DNA of 64,000 bases from Corynebacterium gerontici (GCF_003813985.1 NZ_CP033897.1:1364001-1428000); one strand, 5' to 3'; counted from the stretch's first letter, positions 8,420 through 17,931 are shown. Notes: a model not told the origin generated them from the sequence alone. Made by a program: numbers and translations.

Positions 8420-9778
8420 ATGACTACGCCCAATACCCCCAACCCCACTCCGAAACCCGGCCCGAAGCCCGGTGCTCGGCCATCTGCCAAGGCAGTGCCA
8501 GGGCCAATCCCCGGCCCACATTCCACTCCAGCGCCCGCGGTTTTCGCGAGCACGCATGTTGCGGATCCCAGCAAGTGGGGACGAGTTGACGAAGACGGCA
8601 ACGTGTATGTGCGCCGAGGCGGCACTGAGCACCACATCGCCTCCTGGCAAGCCGGCACCGCCGCCGAAGGTCTAGCCCACTACGCTCAGCGCTACGAGGA
8701 CTTGGCCACGGAAATTGTGCTGTTGGAAACTCGCCTCCAGACTCATCCCGATGATGCCGCCCACACCAAGGAACTCGCACAGGAACTGCGTGAAGGCCTG
8801 GATTCAGCCGCTGTAATTGGTGATATCGATGCGCTGGATCAACGTCTAGGCAAAGTCATCGACCACGCCGACGAGGCGGGTGAGCACGCGAAGCAAGAAA
8901 AAGCGCGACGTCGACAAGCTGCCATTGAACGCAAAGAAGCACTCGTCCACGAAACTGAGCAGATCGCGGAAGAATCAACCGATTGGAAAGCTGCCGGCGA
9001 CCGAATCCGGGCGATCTTGGAAGAGTGGAAAACCATCCGAGGCATTGATCATAAGACTGATGATCAACTGTGGAAGCGCTACTCGCGAGCTCGCGATGCC
9101 TTCAACCGCCGTCGAGGTGCCCACTTTGCCGAGCTGGACCGCGGACGTGCAGCAGCAAAGCGCGCGAAGGAAGCGCTCGTGGAGCAAGCGGAAGCGATCA
9201 AAGATTCCACAGACTGGAATGAAACCTCCAAGCAATTCCGCGACCTAATGAATCAGTGGCGCAAAGCGGGGCGCGCCCCGCGGGACGTGGACGATAAACT
9301 CTGGGCTGCATTCAAGAAGGCCCAGGACACCTTCTTTAGCGCACGCAACGCAGTTCAGGCGGAGCGCGATCAAGAATTTGAAGATAACGCCAAGGCTAAA
9401 GACGAACTGCTGGAGATTTACGGCCCACAGATTAATCCGGCACTCGACCTCGAAGGTGCGCGAGAGAAACTTCGTGAGCTGCAGGAGAAGTGGGAGGCAA
9501 TCGGTTTTGTACCTCGCGCGCGTATCCGTGAGTTCGAGGAGAAGATCGGCAAGATTGAAAAGGAAGTTGCCGGAGCTGAAGACACCCAGTGGCGACGCAC
9601 AGATCCGGAGGCGCAAGCTCGAGCGGCTCAGTTTAAAGCCAAGGTGGAAGAGTTCAAGGCGCAAGCTGAAGAAGCCGAAGCCAAAGGTAAAGGCAAGAAA
9701 GCCGAAGAACTGCGAGCACAAGCGGCACAATGGCAGGAGTGGGCAGACGCAGCCGAACAGGCGATCGCCGATCGTTAA
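8420..9778 (+). CDS. DUF349 domain protein
   Basis: 452-residue soluble protein: a Pro/Lys-rich N-terminus (about residues 1-40), a region of roughly 100 residues, then three helical DUF349 repeats recognisable by D-W-x(n)-W-K segments (TDWKAAGDRIRAILEEWK, TDWNETSKQFRDLMNQWRK and a divergent third ending LQEKWEAIGFVPR), then an Ala/Glu/Lys-rich coiled-coil tail. It corresponds to Rv2731 of M. tuberculosis in the same neighbourhood. Function unknown. ATG 8420 is preceded by AGTGAGG at 8404-8410; a GTG at 8390 has no such site. Divergent from the LigB-like gene. Confidence 0.88.
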   Translation: MTTPNTPNPTPKPGPKPGARPSAKAVPGPIPGPHSTPAPAVFASTHVADPSKWGRVDEDGNVYVRRGGTEHHIASWQAGTAAEGLAHYAQRYEDLATEIVLLETRLQTHPDDAAHTKELAQELREGLDSAAVIGDIDALDQRLGKVIDHADEAGEHAKQEKARRRQAAIERKEALVHETEQIAEESTDWKAAGDRIRAILEEWKTIRGIDHKTDDQLWKRYSRARDAFNRRRGAHFAELDRGRAAAKRAKEALVEQAEAIKDSTDWNETSKQFRDLMNQWRKAGRAPRDVDDKLWAAFKKAQDTFFSARNAVQAERDQEFEDNAKAKDELLEIYGPQINPALDLEGAREKLRELQEKWEAIGFVPRARIREFEEKIGKIEKEVAGAEDTQWRRTDPEAQARAAQFKAKVEEFKAQAEEAEAKGKGKKAEELRAQAAQWQEWADAAEQAIADR

Positions 9779-9796
9779 AGCGCTAGCATAGGGCGC

Positions 9797-10831
9797 ATGC
9801 CCACGTTTCAAGAGATCCAGGCTCCGGGGAGTCACGCTGAACCAAGCGAGGCGCTCCGGGCCTTCGTCTTTTCTGCCAACTTAGAGATGCAAGACATCAC
9901 CGGCGATACTGCTACCTCTACCTCCTATCAGGCATGTGAAGAGATGCTGATCGGCTCGCCGGAATCCTCCACCACCCTGCTGTGCCTAGAAGACGATCAG
10001 CGATATCCCTTGGGATACCTGCAAATCACCGAGTCTCTGAAAGACAATTTGGATACCCTCGACGTGGATTTCTTACTCCACGCAGAACTCCAGCCCTTAG
10101 CTGAAGATGCACCAGAAGCCGAAGTTCGTGAGACGGCCCTCACACTGATCGATGAAGCCATCCGACAGGGAGATCGTCGAGCGAAGCGATTTCTCAACAC
10201 CTGGTTGCCGGTCACGAACCACCGCTATTTTCAATGGTTGCGTTCCGTATTGGAGGCCTGTGGCTTTGAACCCAAGCTCGAGGAAGCACACGGCTGGATC
10301 CGGGTTCCCGACGTGCCCGCTGATCCAGTGCTCGACGCAGGGCTCAACTTGCATGTTTGGCGTGACTTCCGCATCGACGATGCTTGGCGCGGCCAGGTTG
10401 CGAAGATGCTTGAGCTTGGCGACGCCGACGTCCCCAACGGTGCACTGCACACCACCCCGGCTCCGTGGACACTAGAAAGGATTGAATCCCTCCAGAAACT
10501 CACTGTCCGCCGCGGCAACCGGATCGTGCACACCGCAATCAGCAACAACGATCGACTCCTTGGCTACACCGCGGTGGTCTGGTATCCCACTGGCGATCCG
10601 AGTGTGGCGTGGCAAGATCTCAGCGTGATTACGCCAGAAGCACGCGGACGAGGCCTAGGCAAGCTCCTCAAACAACACAGCTATGCGGCTGTTCGCGAGC
10701 ATCTACCGACGGTGCAACGCGTATGTAGCCAGGTGGCAACATCGAATATTGCCATGCTGCGCCTTAATCAAGCGCTTGGCTTTGAGGGCCAAACAACCTG
10801 GGTGGCGTTGCAGAAAACGATCGGGGTTTAG
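9797..10831 (+). CDS. GNAT-family N-acetyltransferase (double domain)
   Basis: 344-residue protein with two GNAT-like halves. The C-terminal half carries the acetyl-CoA binding signature VITPEARGRGLGKLLKQ followed by TSNIAMLRLNQALGF, the usual end of the fold. The N-terminal half keeps the fold pattern (LGYLQI) but no clear R/Q-x-x-G-x-A loop, so it is probably degenerate. Substrate unknown. The ATG is 7 nt after TAGCAT, compatible with a leaderless mRNA, and only 18 bp after the DUF349 gene. Its stop shares TTAG with the convergent neighbour's stop (10828-10831). Confidence 0.85.
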   Translation: MPTFQEIQAPGSHAEPSEALRAFVFSANLEMQDITGDTATSTSYQACEEMLIGSPESSTTLLCLEDDQRYPLGYLQITESLKDNLDTLDVDFLLHAELQPLAEDAPEAEVRETALTLIDEAIRQGDRRAKRFLNTWLPVTNHRYFQWLRSVLEACGFEPKLEEAHGWIRVPDVPADPVLDAGLNLHVWRDFRIDDAWRGQVAKMLELGDADVPNGALHTTPAPWTLERIESLQKLTVRRGNRIVHTAISNNDRLLGYTAVVWYPTGDPSVAWQDLSVITPEARGRGLGKLLKQHSYAAVREHLPTVQRVCSQVATSNIAMLRLNQALGFEGQTTWVALQKTIGV

Positions 10832-11445
10832 TGTCCGGCGTGTTTTTCCGCAGCACGCTTGCGGCGATCGTCGATGAGAAGCGGGTTGTGCTCCGCAGCT
10901 TCGAAACCTCGGCTCCGCGCAGCCTCCTGCTGTGCGCGTCCCACCGGATCGAGCTCATCATGCTCTGCACGCAACGCAGCTGCTTGTTTCTGGGCATCGC
11001 TGCGCGCAAAGATAATGCAGCTCATCGCGTAGATGAGCACGATAACCGCCAGCACCTCAAGCAATAGCCCGACGCCAATCCCGGTGGATCCATCAACTTC
11101 TTTGCTCTGCAGACGCATCCAAAGCGCAAACAGAGAGACAAGCAAGGCGATCCCGCCAATAAGATATTGGGCATTCGCGACAGCGGTACGCTTGCTGAGC
11201 AATACAACCGCATTCAGTAATACTGCACTGACGGTGCCGAAGAGGACGAACACAGTTTCAGCAATGCGCACGTCGCCGGCCTTTGCCTGAGCGTTATTGA
11301 TCAGAACATCAAAACCCCGGACGTCGCCAGAGTGAGGCAGCAACAGTCCGACAACGAACGCGATTAACGCACCGAGCATGAGCCACCGATAGTGGCGCAG
11401 ATCCAGTGTTCGGGCGGCTTGTTTTTCTGCTGCTGCGTAATCCAC
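10828..11445 (-). CDS. Four-helix membrane protein downstream of miaB
   Basis: 205-residue membrane protein with four predicted transmembrane stretches (about residues 25-45, 65-90, 100-120 and 130-155) and a charged C-terminal tail of about 50 residues. It corresponds in position to Rv2732c, beside miaB in Mycobacterium. Function unknown. GTG 11445 is chosen because AAAGGA lies 8 nt upstream; an ATG at 11511 would overlap the end of miaB by 11 bp and has no better site. Likely co-transcribed with miaB. Confidence 0.8.
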   Translation of the reverse strand: MDYAAAEKQAARTLDLRHYRWLMLGALIAFVVGLLLPHSGDVRGFDVLINNAQAKAGDVRIAETVFVLFGTVSAVLLNAVVLLSKRTAVANAQYLIGGIALLVSLFALWMRLQSKEVDGSTGIGVGLLLEVLAVIVLIYAMSCIIFARSDAQKQAAALRAEHDELDPVGRAQQEAARSRGFEAAEHNPLLIDDRRKRAAEKHAGH

Positions 11446-11500
11446 GATGGGTGTCCTTTGAGTTTCGTTTCTGTGACTGATTGCAGATGAGCCTATGGTC

Positions 11501-13036
11501 CTAACAGCCACAACCAGTATTCGATTCTACAACCTTGTTGGCACCGATCTTCGGCATCCCGAGACCAACACCCACGGGGGCGGTGGTGGGAACCTTCCCC
11601 GCCGCGCTCATGTCACCTGCTTTTGTGCGGCGGTGATGCAGTACTCCCCCGTCAGCGATGAGGTAATGCGGCTTCGCATCGCTAATCAGGGTGCGGATCA
11701 CGTCGCCGGGGCGAATCTCCTGGTCAATCTCGCCCTCGGGGCGGAAGTGAACCAGGCGCCCATCACGGGCCCGTCCGCTCATTCGCTGCGTCTGATCATT
11801 CTTGCGGCCGCCATCCGCCTGTACCAGCAACTCAACCTCAGTACCGAGCAATACCTGGTTTTCTTCAAGGCTAATGCGATCTTGCAAAGCGATAAGGCGC
11901 TCGTAGCGTTCCTGCACCACTTCTTTGGGAATCTGCTGCTCATACTCAGCTGCCGGAGTACCGGGACGCGGAGAATATTGGAAAGTGAATGCGGAGCTGA
12001 ACCGTGCACGCTCCACTACGTCCAAGGTGGCCTGGAAATCTTCCTCAGTTTCGCCTGGGAAGCCAACGATAATGTCAGTGGTGATGGCCGCGTTAGGCAA
12101 CTTCTCGCGCACTTCATCCAAAATCTTTAGGAATTTCTTAGAACGGTAGGAGCGACGCATCTCCTTGAGCACCTTGTCGGAGCCGGACTGCAGTGGCATG
12201 TGCAAATTAGGGCACACGTTTGGTGTCTCCGCCATGGCGTCAATGACGTCGGAGGTAAATTCCGCGGGGTGTGGGCTTGTGAATCGAACGCGTTCCAGGC
12301 CCTCGATTTGCCCACAAGCCCGAAGCAGCTTAGAGAAAGCTGAACGATCCCGCTCCATGTCCGGGTCTACGAAGTTCACACCGTAGGCATTTACGTTCTG
12401 ACCGAGCAACGTCACCTCAGATACGCCCTGTTCCACGAGCGCTTGCACTTCCGCCAAGATGTCACCAGGGCGGCGATCTACCTCTTTGCCACGCAAGGAG
12501 GGCACAATGCAAAACGTGCAGGTGTTATTGCAGCCAACTGACACAGATACCCAACCGGCGTAGGCGGACTCACGCTTCGCGGGCAGCATCGAGGGGAACT
12601 GCTCGAGCGCATCTACGATTTCCACCTGAGCCTTGGCATTGTGGCGGGCACGATCCAACAAGGCAGGCAAAGAACCGATGTTGTGAGTGCCGAATACGGC
12701 GTCTACCCACGGCGCTTTTTCCACGACGGTTGCTTTGTCCTTTTGCGCGAGACAACCGCCCACGGCGATCTGCATGCCGGGGTGAGATTCTTTGACCGAG
12801 CGCAGAGAACCGAGCGTGCCATAGAGCCGTTGATCGGCGTTTTCGCGCACCGCGCACGTGTTGAGAACCACGAGATCCGGCTGCTGGTCTCCGGCTGCCG
12901 CCGTGTAGCCCGCTTCTTCAAGCAATCCGGAGAGACGCTCAGAGTCGTGTACGTTCATCTGGCAACCGAATGTCCGCACTTCATAGGTGCGGGGCTGCTG
13001 ATCTACTGGAGCTGAAGTTGTAGTTGGGTGCGACAC
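11501..13036 (-). CDS. miaB: tRNA-2-methylthio-N6-dimethylallyladenosine synthase
   Basis: 511-residue radical-SAM methylthiotransferase acting after MiaA on A37. The N-terminal UPF0004 domain holds the three auxiliary cluster cysteines (Cys25 in [10 protein letters not shown], Cys61, Cys95). The radical-SAM triad is Cys169, Cys173 and Cys176 in [18 protein letters not shown] domain follows. The C-terminus has an extra Gly/Pro-rich tail ending in G-C-G-C that is not needed for activity in relatives. In C. glutamicum I recall the glutamate uptake operon gluABCD between miaB and recX; here only 52 bp separate them. Confidence 0.96.
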   Translation of the reverse strand: MSHPTTTSAPVDQQPRTYEVRTFGCQMNVHDSERLSGLLEEAGYTAAAGDQQPDLVVLNTCAVRENADQRLYGTLGSLRSVKESHPGMQIAVGGCLAQKDKATVVEKAPWVDAVFGTHNIGSLPALLDRARHNAKAQVEIVDALEQFPSMLPAKRESAYAGWVSVSVGCNNTCTFCIVPSLRGKEVDRRPGDILAEVQALVEQGVSEVTLLGQNVNAYGVNFVDPDMERDRSAFSKLLRACGQIEGLERVRFTSPHPAEFTSDVIDAMAETPNVCPNLHMPLQSGSDKVLKEMRRSYRSKKFLKILDEVREKLPNAAITTDIIVGFPGETEEDFQATLDVVERARFSSAFTFQYSPRPGTPAAEYEQQIPKEVVQERYERLIALQDRISLEENQVLLGTEVELLVQADGGRKNDQTQRMSGRARDGRLVHFRPEGEIDQEIRPGDVIRTLISDAKPHYLIADGGVLHHRRTKAGDMSAAGKVPTTAPVGVGLGMPKIGANKVVESNTGCGC

Positions 13037-13088
13037 GTGTGGTCATTGTAGTGTCTGCTCTAGCGCGAACCTAACTCGATCCACACGC

Positions 13089-13673
13089 TCATCGCAGCTC
13101 TTCAATTCGCTGATCCAGAGCTTCAAGTGCGATTTGAAACGCACCAGCCTCCGCGAAACCTCGCCGAGCAAGAACGCCGAGAATTCTACGGAGGTGTTTG
13201 TCCCTTTCGGCACGGTTTTCAGGCGCGGTCTTGATACTGCGTGCCTTTTTCGCCGCGAGTTTACGGGCCAGTGCGCGCTCACTGTGCTCGTCAACTTGTT
13301 CGAGCGCAGCGTTGCGGATCGTCTCCGCGACACCCTTTTGCTTCAACTCCTGATTGAGCACTTTGCGCGATTTCCCGCGAAGTTCGTGCCGTTGGCGTAC
13401 CCACTCATGCGCGAAGGCGGCGTCATCGACCAGGTTGACCGCTTGGAGGTCATCTAGCACCTCGTCGATCACGGTTTCATCGAACTCAAGAGCCTTGAGG
13501 CGCTCTTTGAGCTCAAAGCGGGAGCGAGCACGCTGATCGAGCAACAGCAGCGCTCGGTGCCTCACTGGGGCTTTGTTAAGCTCCCGTTGTTCGTCGAAAA
13601 GCTCACTGCCATTGCTTTGATACTCTTCGATCGCCGCCTGAAGTTTGGCCAGCTTTTGCTCGCGGGCGTTCAT
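13089..13673 (-). CDS. recX: RecX, modulator of RecA
   Basis: 194-residue regulatory protein that binds RecA filaments and limits strand exchange. Helical repeats of the RecX fold are visible: LDQRARSRFELKERLKALEF, then VDDAAFAHEWVRQR and the R-G-K-S-R-K-V-L-N-Q-E-L-K segment. The N-terminal 35 residues are charged and poorly conserved. The ATG overlaps the recA stop by one base (TAATG at 13673), so expression is coupled to recA and presumably shares its SOS control. It contains one copy of the iterated 11-mer in frame as E-L-F-D-E. Confidence 0.92.
   Translation of the reverse strand: MNAREQKLAKLQAAIEEYQSNGSELFDEQRELNKAPVRHRALLLLDQRARSRFELKERLKALEFDETVIDEVLDDLQAVNLVDDAAFAHEWVRQRHELRGKSRKVLNQELKQKGVAETIRNAALEQVDEHSERALARKLAAKKARSIKTAPENRAERDKHLRRILGVLARRGFAEAGAFQIALEALDQRIEELR
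13592..13602 (-). repeat. Iterated 11-mer copy 3
   Basis: Exact GCTTTTCGACG on the minus strand, inside recX, read as E-L-F-D-E. Confidence 0.85.
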
Positions 13674-14776
13674 TAGCTTTCGTCGTCGAAGTCAACGTTG
13701 GGCACCATGTCGATGGGCTCATCGCTGAGATCGTCTTCGGCGTTGGCGTATTCGCCCACGCCAAGCTTTTTGAGGATCTTCGTTTCAATTTCGTTGGCGA
13801 GGTCTTGATTTTCCTTCAGGTTAAGGCGCACCTTTTCTTTGCCCTGACCAAGCTGCTCACCTTCGTAGGTGAACCACGAGCCGGACTTCTTCACAATGCC
13901 GTTGTCCACCGCCAGGTCAATGATTGAGCTTTCGCGGGAGATTCCCTCGCCGTACATGATGTCGAATTCGGCGATCTTGAACGGAGGCGAAACCTTGTTT
14001 TTCACCACTTTCAACTTTGTGCGGTTGCCAATGGCGTCTTGACCGTCCTTCAAAGTTTGAATGCGGCGCACATCGCAGCGCACGGAGGCGTAGAACTTCA
14101 GTGCTTTACCGCCGGTCGTGGTTTCGGGTGAACCGAACATCACGCCAATCTTTTCACGCAACTGGTTAATGAAGATGGCGGTAGTGCCCGAGTTATAGAG
14201 TGCGCCGGTCATCTTGCGTAGCGCCTGGCTCATCAGGCGAGCTTGCAGGCCAACGTGGCTATCGCCCATATCGCCCTCGATCTCCGCTTTGGGGGTCAAT
14301 GCAGCTACCGAGTCGATCACGATGATGTCAATTGCCCCGGAGCGCACAAGCATATCGGCAATCTCCAGCGCCTGCTCTCCGGTATCCGGCTGCGAGACCA
14401 ACAGTGCGTCAGTGTCTACGCCAAGCTTTCGGGCATATTCCGGATCCAAAGCATGCTCAGCGTCAATGAACGCGGCGATACCGCCGTCGCGCTGCGCACT
14501 GGCGATCGCATGCAAAGCGACTGTGGTTTTACCTGAAGACTCAGGCCCATAAATTTCAACGATACGGCCGCGAGGGAAGCCCCCGACGCCCAACGCCACA
14601 TCGATAGCAGTGTTGCCGGAAGAAATAGCCTTGATGGGCGGGCGATTATCGTCGCCCAGGCGCATCACCGCACCTTTACCAAAGTCTTTCTCGATCATCG
14701 CAAGGGCGGAATCGAGGGCCTTTTGCCTGCTATCCGCGTCAGTAGCTTTGGCCTTGGTGGATTTTTTTGGAGCCAC
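13673..14776 (-). CDS. recA: Recombinase RecA
   Basis: 367-residue RecA: ATP-dependent filament formation on single-stranded DNA, strand exchange and LexA cleavage. Walker A GPESSGKT at residues 77-84; the [18 protein letters not shown] segment is the L2/DNA-binding region; the acidic C-terminal tail is present. GTG 14776 gives the standard M-A-P-K-K opening and normal length; upstream in-frame codons to 14890 have no RecA similarity. No intein is present. A possible LexA site lies about 160 bp upstream, followed by a leader with no other gene. recX overlaps the stop. Confidence 0.98.
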   Translation of the reverse strand: MAPKKSTKAKATDADSRQKALDSALAMIEKDFGKGAVMRLGDDNRPPIKAISSGNTAIDVALGVGGFPRGRIVEIYGPESSGKTTVALHAIASAQRDGGIAAFIDAEHALDPEYARKLGVDTDALLVSQPDTGEQALEIADMLVRSGAIDIIVIDSVAALTPKAEIEGDMGDSHVGLQARLMSQALRKMTGALYNSGTTAIFINQLREKIGVMFGSPETTTGGKALKFYASVRCDVRRIQTLKDGQDAIGNRTKLKVVKNKVSPPFKIAEFDIMYGEGISRESSIIDLAVDNGIVKKSGSWFTYEGEQLGQGKEKVRLNLKENQDLANEIETKILKKLGVGEYANAEDDLSDEPIDMVPNVDFDDES

Positions 14777-14934
14777 TTCTTTTGTTCTCTCTTCTTCTCG
14801 GTTGAGTTGGATATTCTCTACTTTTGTTAGACGCAATTGCTGCCACAGAGGTTCCCGACATGCGGCACTCAAACGCAACACTGCAGACATTAGCGGGACA
14901 CCCCTGGGCGCGCCCTCAATCTCATCACCAATCT

Positions 14935-14950
14935 TAGCAACTGTGTTCGA
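14935..14950 (-). promoter_or_regulatory. Candidate SOS (LexA) box of recA
   Basis: The plus strand reads TAGCAACTGTGTTCGA. The right half TGTTCGA matches the actinobacterial LexA consensus (TCGAAC-N4-GTTCGA type) perfectly; the left half is degenerate. It lies about 160 bp upstream of recA. Confidence 0.45.
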
Positions 14951-15040
14951 TCAATCGCACATTGGCGCGCTGACACATGGAAAATCTCCAAACGCCAGGT
15001 AAAACCTTTCGTTTGGAGATGGATACGCCACCGCGAACGC

Positions 15041-15892
15041 TTAACTTTGCTCCCGCAATTCGCGCAACTTCTGCGCCACTACATCGTCCGCTGCAGCGAC
15101 GTTCGGTTGTTCAGTGTTTGATGCAGAGTCAGCCTGCTGTTCAATTGCCGGCTTCTGCTGAGCGCTTCCCAACTCCCCTGACATCTCGGCCCTAATCTGC
15201 TCGAGTCGAGAGTGCCCGGCCAGTTGAACACTCGCCTGCTCCACCTCGGCCATACGCCCCTGAACCGAATTCTGCGCCAGCTCTGCGCTGCCCAGAGCAT
15301 TGGCGTAGCGACGCTCAATCTTTTCGCGAACTTGATCCAGGTTCGGGCTATCTGCGCTACCAAGCGAATTCATTGATTGCATCGACTCCGCAACCTTTTC
15401 CTGCATCTTCGCCTGTTCGAGTTGGCTCAGCAGTTTGGTACGTTCTGCCACCTTTTGCTGCAGCGCCATCGAGTTGCGCTCGACGGCCTTCTTTGCGGCT
15501 TCTGCCTGCTGGAGTGCTTGATCGTGCAACTGCTTCGTATCTTCCACAGATTGCTCGGCGGTTACGAGCTGAGCAGCGAACGCCTCGGCAGCGTTTTCGT
15601 ATTCTGTGGCTTTCTGTTGGTCGCCACCGCTGCGTGCTTTATCTGCAAGCTGCAGTGCCTGGCGGGTGTTTGCCTGAAGCTTTTCGATTTCAGCCAAACG
15701 TCGATTCAACTGCATCTCCAGTTGGCGCTGGTTGCCAATCACTGCTGCAGCTTGCTGAGACAGCTCTTGATGCTGACGCTGTGCTTCACTAATCGCCTGT
15801 TCGATCTGGACCTTAGGATCAGCATTCTCCTCGATCTTCGTATCGAACAACGCCATGAGGTACTTCCATGCCTTGCTGAATGGATTCGCCAT
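15041..15892 (-). CDS. pspA: PspA/IM30 family envelope-stress protein
   Basis: 283-residue, almost wholly helical protein of the phage-shock A / IM30 family, peripheral on the inner face of the membrane and protective under envelope stress. The opening [19 protein letters not shown] is the amphipathic membrane-binding helix. It is followed by long Gln/Glu/Ala-rich coiled coil (about residues 25-215), then a low-complexity tail. It corresponds to the 35-kDa antigen Rv2744c, and as in Mycobacterium sits next to clgR, whose product activates it there. ATG 15892 follows an AAAGG ribosome site. Confidence 0.92.
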   Translation of the reverse strand: MANPFSKAWKYLMALFDTKIEENADPKVQIEQAISEAQRQHQELSQQAAAVIGNQRQLEMQLNRRLAEIEKLQANTRQALQLADKARSGGDQQKATEYENAAEAFAAQLVTAEQSVEDTKQLHDQALQQAEAAKKAVERNSMALQQKVAERTKLLSQLEQAKMQEKVAESMQSMNSLGSADSPNLDQVREKIERRYANALGSAELAQNSVQGRMAEVEQASVQLAGHSRLEQIRAEMSGELGSAQQKPAIEQQADSASNTEQPNVAAADDVVAQKLRELREQS

Positions 15893-15985
15893 AAATTATT
15901 GCCTTTCTTTTTCACCACCGGCCCAGCACAGGAGAAATCAGCGGGACGGGAGGAGATATCAATAACGCTATTAAAAGCCAGACGT

Positions 15986-16318
15986 TTAGTGTAGCGCGCC
16001 TTCTACATCCACAAGGTCCGCATCTCGCATAGCCATCGTGCCTGCTGCCTCAATGAGTACATCCGCAACGGTGGTTTCCAAGGCGTGACACACCGAGGCG
16101 AGCAACTCACTCGACACTTCCTTGCGCCCGCGTTCCAGCTCTGAAAGGTACCCGGGTGAAACACGAGAGGTCTCTGCTAGTTCACGCAGAGTGATGCCTT
16201 TATCCGCACGGAATGAACGCAGTGCAGCGCCAAGTGCTTCACGCAACAATGGCTGTGGCACGGCTTTACGCGTTGGAGCAACGGCTGGCTTATCAAGTAC
16301 CGCAGTGTATTTCATCAT
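15986..16318 (-). CDS. clgR: ClgR-type XRE regulator
   Basis: 110-residue helix-turn-helix protein matching ClgR, the actinobacterial activator of Clp protease genes and of pspA. The HTH spans about residues 25-80, with GITLRELAETSRVSPGYLS as the helix-turn-helix and ELERGRKEVSSELL completing the XRE motif. It ends in a short Ala-rich tail, which in C. glutamicum ClgR is a degradation signal for ClpCP. ATG-ATG start at 16318/16315 with GAAGAAG upstream; the longer frame to 16411 is spurious. Only 20 bp downstream of cinA, so probably in the pgsA-cinA-clgR operon. Confidence 0.92.
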   Translation of the reverse strand: MMKYTAVLDKPAVAPTRKAVPQPLLREALGAALRSFRADKGITLRELAETSRVSPGYLSELERGRKEVSSELLASVCHALETTVADVLIEAAGTMAMRDADLVDVEGALH

Positions 16319-16338
16319 CACTTCTTCTAACGAGCGGA

Positions 16339-16875
16339 TCACACAATTTGTTCCCCGATGGCATCCACTGCCCAATCCAGGGCATATGCCACGGACACTT
16401 GGCGGATCCAAGCGCGATCGCCGTGGAGCCCCTCTTCGCCACCGAGCCTGATTGCCTTTTCACCAACTGGTCCAGCGATACCAAGCCAAACGGTTCCCAC
16501 CGAATGCCCGTCCTGGGGCTCAGGCCCCGCCACCCCAGTGAGTGAAAATCCATAATCCGCGCCACATCGCACTTGGGCTCCTCGCGCCATCATTCGGGCA
16601 ACCGCCTCCGATACCACGGTGTGTTCTTCAATCACTGCCTCCGGCACCCCAGCCAGACTATGTTTCAAATTGCTGGCATAGGTGATCAGACCACCACGCA
16701 GCACCGCGCTCGCACCAGGGACTTCGGCGATGGTGGCCGCGAGCAACCCCGCAGTCAGTGATTCACACGTAGCCACCGTCACACCCCGCTTGCACGCAAG
16801 ACGAACAAGCAATGCGGCGTTTTGGGAGAGCAGCGTGTCAAGCTCAGAGCGCGTCAAACGTGAGTGTTGACTCAT
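16339..16875 (-). CDS. cinA: CinA-family nicotinamide-nucleotide amidase
   Basis: 178-residue stand-alone CinA C-terminal domain, the PncC-type deamidase that returns nicotinamide mononucleotide to the NAD cycle. The catalytic serine is in VATCESLTAGLLAATIAEVPG, with the ITYASNLKHSLAGVP and SLTGVAGPEPQDG motifs of the family. The MocF-like N-terminal domain of full-length CinA is absent, which is usual in corynebacteria. The ATG overlaps the pgsA stop (ATGA), so translation is coupled. Competence-related naming is historical. Confidence 0.92.
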   Translation of the reverse strand: MSQHSRLTRSELDTLLSQNAALLVRLACKRGVTVATCESLTAGLLAATIAEVPGASAVLRGGLITYASNLKHSLAGVPEAVIEEHTVVSEAVARMMARGAQVRCGADYGFSLTGVAGPEPQDGHSVGTVWLGIAGPVGEKAIRLGGEEGLHGDRAWIRQVSVAYALDWAVDAIGEQIV

Positions 16876-17465
16876 TGCAGGTTTCGTTTCGACTTTGCGT
16901 CACGTTGAGCTTGCTGCGAATCCAGGAGGTACTGAATGCCGGTCCACACAGTGACTGCTACGGCTGCCAGCATCACCATGAAGACCGGGATGTCGAGCCA
17001 GTGCGGTAGCGGAATGAGGTATAAGGACACCGCCAGAGCCTGCAAGGTGGTCTTGATTTTGCCCCCCTTTGAGGCGGGAACAACATGGCCAGATTTCAAT
17101 TGGAACATCCGCCATATGGTGATGCCCAGCTCCCGGATCAAGATGACGATGGTGACCCACCAGGGCAGTGCGTTCGTGATGTTCAAGCAAATTAGCGCGG
17201 CGCTCATCAACGCCTTGTCCGCGATCGGATCTGCGATCTTGCCGAAATCTGTGACGATCCCGCGGGCACGAGCGATGTCTCCATCGAGTTTGTCGGTAAT
17301 CATCAACGCGGCAAAGACGATAAAGGACCACCACATCCAAGCCGTGTGTTGGTCGTCGCCGCGCAACACTAGCCAGGCGAACACTGGGATTGCAATAATC
17401 CTCAAGCTGGTTAGCACATTAGGCAGATTCCAATTTGATTGCTTTTTCGCGCGCTGTGTGCCCAT
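16872..17465 (-). CDS. pgsA: Phosphatidylglycerophosphate synthase-type CDP-alcohol transferase
   Basis: 197-residue membrane enzyme that condenses CDP-diacylglycerol with glycerol 3-phosphate. The CDP-alcohol phosphotransferase signature is complete: DKLDGDIARARG then DFGKIADPIADK, matching D-x2-D-G-x2-A-R-x8-G-x3-D-x3-D. Hydrophobic helices surround it. ATG 17465 is chosen because AAAGGGG lies 5-6 nt upstream; a start at 17483 would add six residues. It heads the pgsA-cinA-clgR set, the same order as in Mycobacterium, linking phospholipid synthesis with envelope-stress control. Corynebacteria carry more than one such gene, so the exact substrate is not certain. Confidence 0.9.
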   Translation of the reverse strand: MGTQRAKKQSNWNLPNVLTSLRIIAIPVFAWLVLRGDDQHTAWMWWSFIVFAALMITDKLDGDIARARGIVTDFGKIADPIADKALMSAALICLNITNALPWWVTIVILIRELGITIWRMFQLKSGHVVPASKGGKIKTTLQALAVSLYLIPLPHWLDIPVFMVMLAAVAVTVWTGIQYLLDSQQAQRDAKSKRNLQ

Positions 17466-17529
17466 CTGGCCCCTTTCTTCCACCTAGTACCCTACCCGCC
17501 CCGACGACTCGGAGACTACGATAGCCACC

Positions 17530-17832
17530 ATGAACGTCTTCGCAGTTGAATACACATACGATCCCAACAGCAGTGCGATTCAGGAGATCCGGCCTCGCCA
17601 CCGCGAATTTCTCGGTCAACTCAAAACAGAGGGCAAGCTGATCGGCTCGGGCCCGTACACCGACGGCGATGGTGGAGCACTCATCGTGATTCGCCTGCAA
17701 GAAGGCTCCAGCATTGAGCAAGCACGCGAGCTCATGGATCAAGATCCCTTCCATACTGAAGGCGCGCTCGATGACCGCAACTTCCATAGCTGGAACCCCG
17801 TGTTGAATATCTTCCCCGGACCTGAAGCCTAA
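17530..17832 (+). CDS. YciI family protein
   Basis: 100-residue ferredoxin-like alpha-beta protein of the YciI family. Characteristic elements are the opening beta strand MNVFAVEYTYD, the RPRHREFLGQLKTEGKL helix with its conserved His, GSGPYTDGDGGALIVI, and D-Q-D-P-F near the end. Members are thought to be small enzymes or dimeric modulators; the physiological role is unknown. Divergent from pgsA and followed by a strong bidirectional terminator shared with terC. Confidence 0.9.
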   Translation: MNVFAVEYTYDPNSSAIQEIRPRHREFLGQLKTEGKLIGSGPYTDGDGGALIVIRLQEGSSIEQARELMDQDPFHTEGALDDRNFHSWNPVLNIFPGPEA

Positions 17833-17846
17833 TCACTTCACAGTCA

Positions 17847-17886
17847 CAAAAAACATCCCCTGCCTAATCAGAAAGGGCAGGGGATT
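17847..17886. terminator. Bidirectional terminator, yciI-like gene / terC
   Basis: ATCCCCTGCC (17855-17864) pairs with GGCAGGGGAT (17876-17885). On the minus strand the hairpin is followed by TTTTTT (17848-17853), a classic intrinsic terminator for terC. Confidence 0.85.
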
Positions 17887-17899
17887 TGAAGTATGTGGA

Positions 17900-17910
17900 C
17901 GTCGAAAAGC
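17900..17910 (-). repeat. Iterated 11-mer copy 4
   Basis: Exact GCTTTTCGACG on the minus strand, intergenic, between the terC stop and its terminator hairpin. Confidence 0.85.
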
Positions 17911-17931
17911 TCAAAGAGACGCCCCAGAGGA

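Noticed and set aside
14777..14890. Longer recA frame beginning at 14890
   Set aside because: The extra 38 residues have no RecA similarity, and the GTG at 14776 gives the family N-terminus.
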